From the NCBI GenBank assembly GCA_028875135.1, contig JAPPFQ010000297.1, positions 1 to 6,283 on the forward strand: DNA of 6,283 nt, written 5' to 3'. This document shows positions 6,195 through 6,283 of the stretch, in pieces. The notes below the pieces were generated by a model, which searched no databases, was not told the origin of the DNA, and saw only the letters and a list, made by a program, of their open reading frames with translations. The translations under genes were made by a program, and so were the position numbers. This DNA is from Acidobacteriota bacterium. Lineage in GTDB: Bacteria > Acidobacteriota > Terriglobia > Versatilivoradales > Versatilivoraceae. Each line of letters opens with the position of its first letter. Within the stretch, counting starts at the first letter, position 1.

Positions 6195-6283
6195 ATGCCC
6201 TGCAACCTGAAGGTTACCCGCCAGAAGCGAAGCGGATTTTTTGCCGATTGCAGCCGGCAGGAGTTTGAGCGGCGCCTGGGACG
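6195..6283 (+). CDS. Possible start of an unidentified gene, cut by the right edge
   Basis: ATG 6195 opens a frame that runs 29 codons to the window end without a stop (begins MPCNLKVTRQKRSGFFADC). A purine-rich GGAAGGA (6185-6191) precedes it, but only three bases away, which is closer than usual. The peptide is basic at first and has two cysteines (residues 3 and 19). It does not resemble the N-terminus of a ComE-type beta subunit that I know. An alternative frame from TTG 6241 is also open. Treat as tentative. Confidence 0.35.
   Translation, partial: MPCNLKVTRQKRSGFFADCSRQEFERRLG

Noticed and set aside
5441..6205. Minus-strand open frame of 254 codons opposite the TPP-enzyme gene
   Set aside because: It covers the end of the propeller gene and all of the ComD-like gene in antisense. 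The sequence is Gly/Gln/Arg-rich with no motif.

Overview
The window is a GC-rich stretch of bacterial chromosome. It has no rRNA, tRNA, transposase, integrase or CRISPR repeats. The gene content suggests an uncultured Acidobacteriota-like bacterium or another large-genome environmental lineage. The clues are a multi-domain secreted beta-sandwich protein, a lipoprotein fusing a PD40 propeller to a CehA/McbA-type metallohydrolase, and a PQQ-like propeller protein with the 'W-x-x-FRGP-x-RDG' N-terminal signature. The taxonomic placement is inference from protein style, not from a marker gene.

Layout. (1) Positions 1-1286, plus strand: a secreted, cysteine-rich, beta-rich protein of unknown function. 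Its reading frame stays open to the left edge, so the true start is probably outside the window. (2) Positions 1301-3916, minus strand, convergent with (1) and only 14 bases from it: an 871-residue exported protein with six PD40 (TolB-like) blades, a carboxypeptidase-regulatory-like beta domain and a PHP-like CehA/McbA metallohydrolase domain. (3) Positions 3917-4251: a divergent intergenic region, visibly less GC-rich, holding ribosome binding sites for both flanking genes, a 9-bp tandem repeat and a strong 32-nt imperfect palindrome. (4) Positions 4252-5586, plus strand: an exported PQQ-like beta-propeller protein. (5) Positions 5591-6124, plus strand, four bases after (4): a stand-alone TPP-binding pyrimidine-domain protein that looks like sulfopyruvate decarboxylase alpha subunit (ComD-like). 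(6) From 6195 to the right edge: a possible start of another gene, not recognised.

How the genes may work together. The propeller gene and the TPP-enzyme subunit look like one transcription unit, but one product is predicted to be exported and the other cytoplasmic, so a shared pathway is not evident. A PYR-type alpha subunit needs a partner that supplies the pyrophosphate-binding domain. That partner is not recognisable in the 159 bases downstream. The PD40-metallohydrolase gene is transcribed away from this pair and may share only the intergenic control region. The window reads mostly as ordinary accessory or housekeeping chromosome. No clear new defence or mobile system is visible. The most useful open points are the missing decarboxylase partner, the intergenic palindrome and the divergent metal-site motifs of the metallohydrolase.
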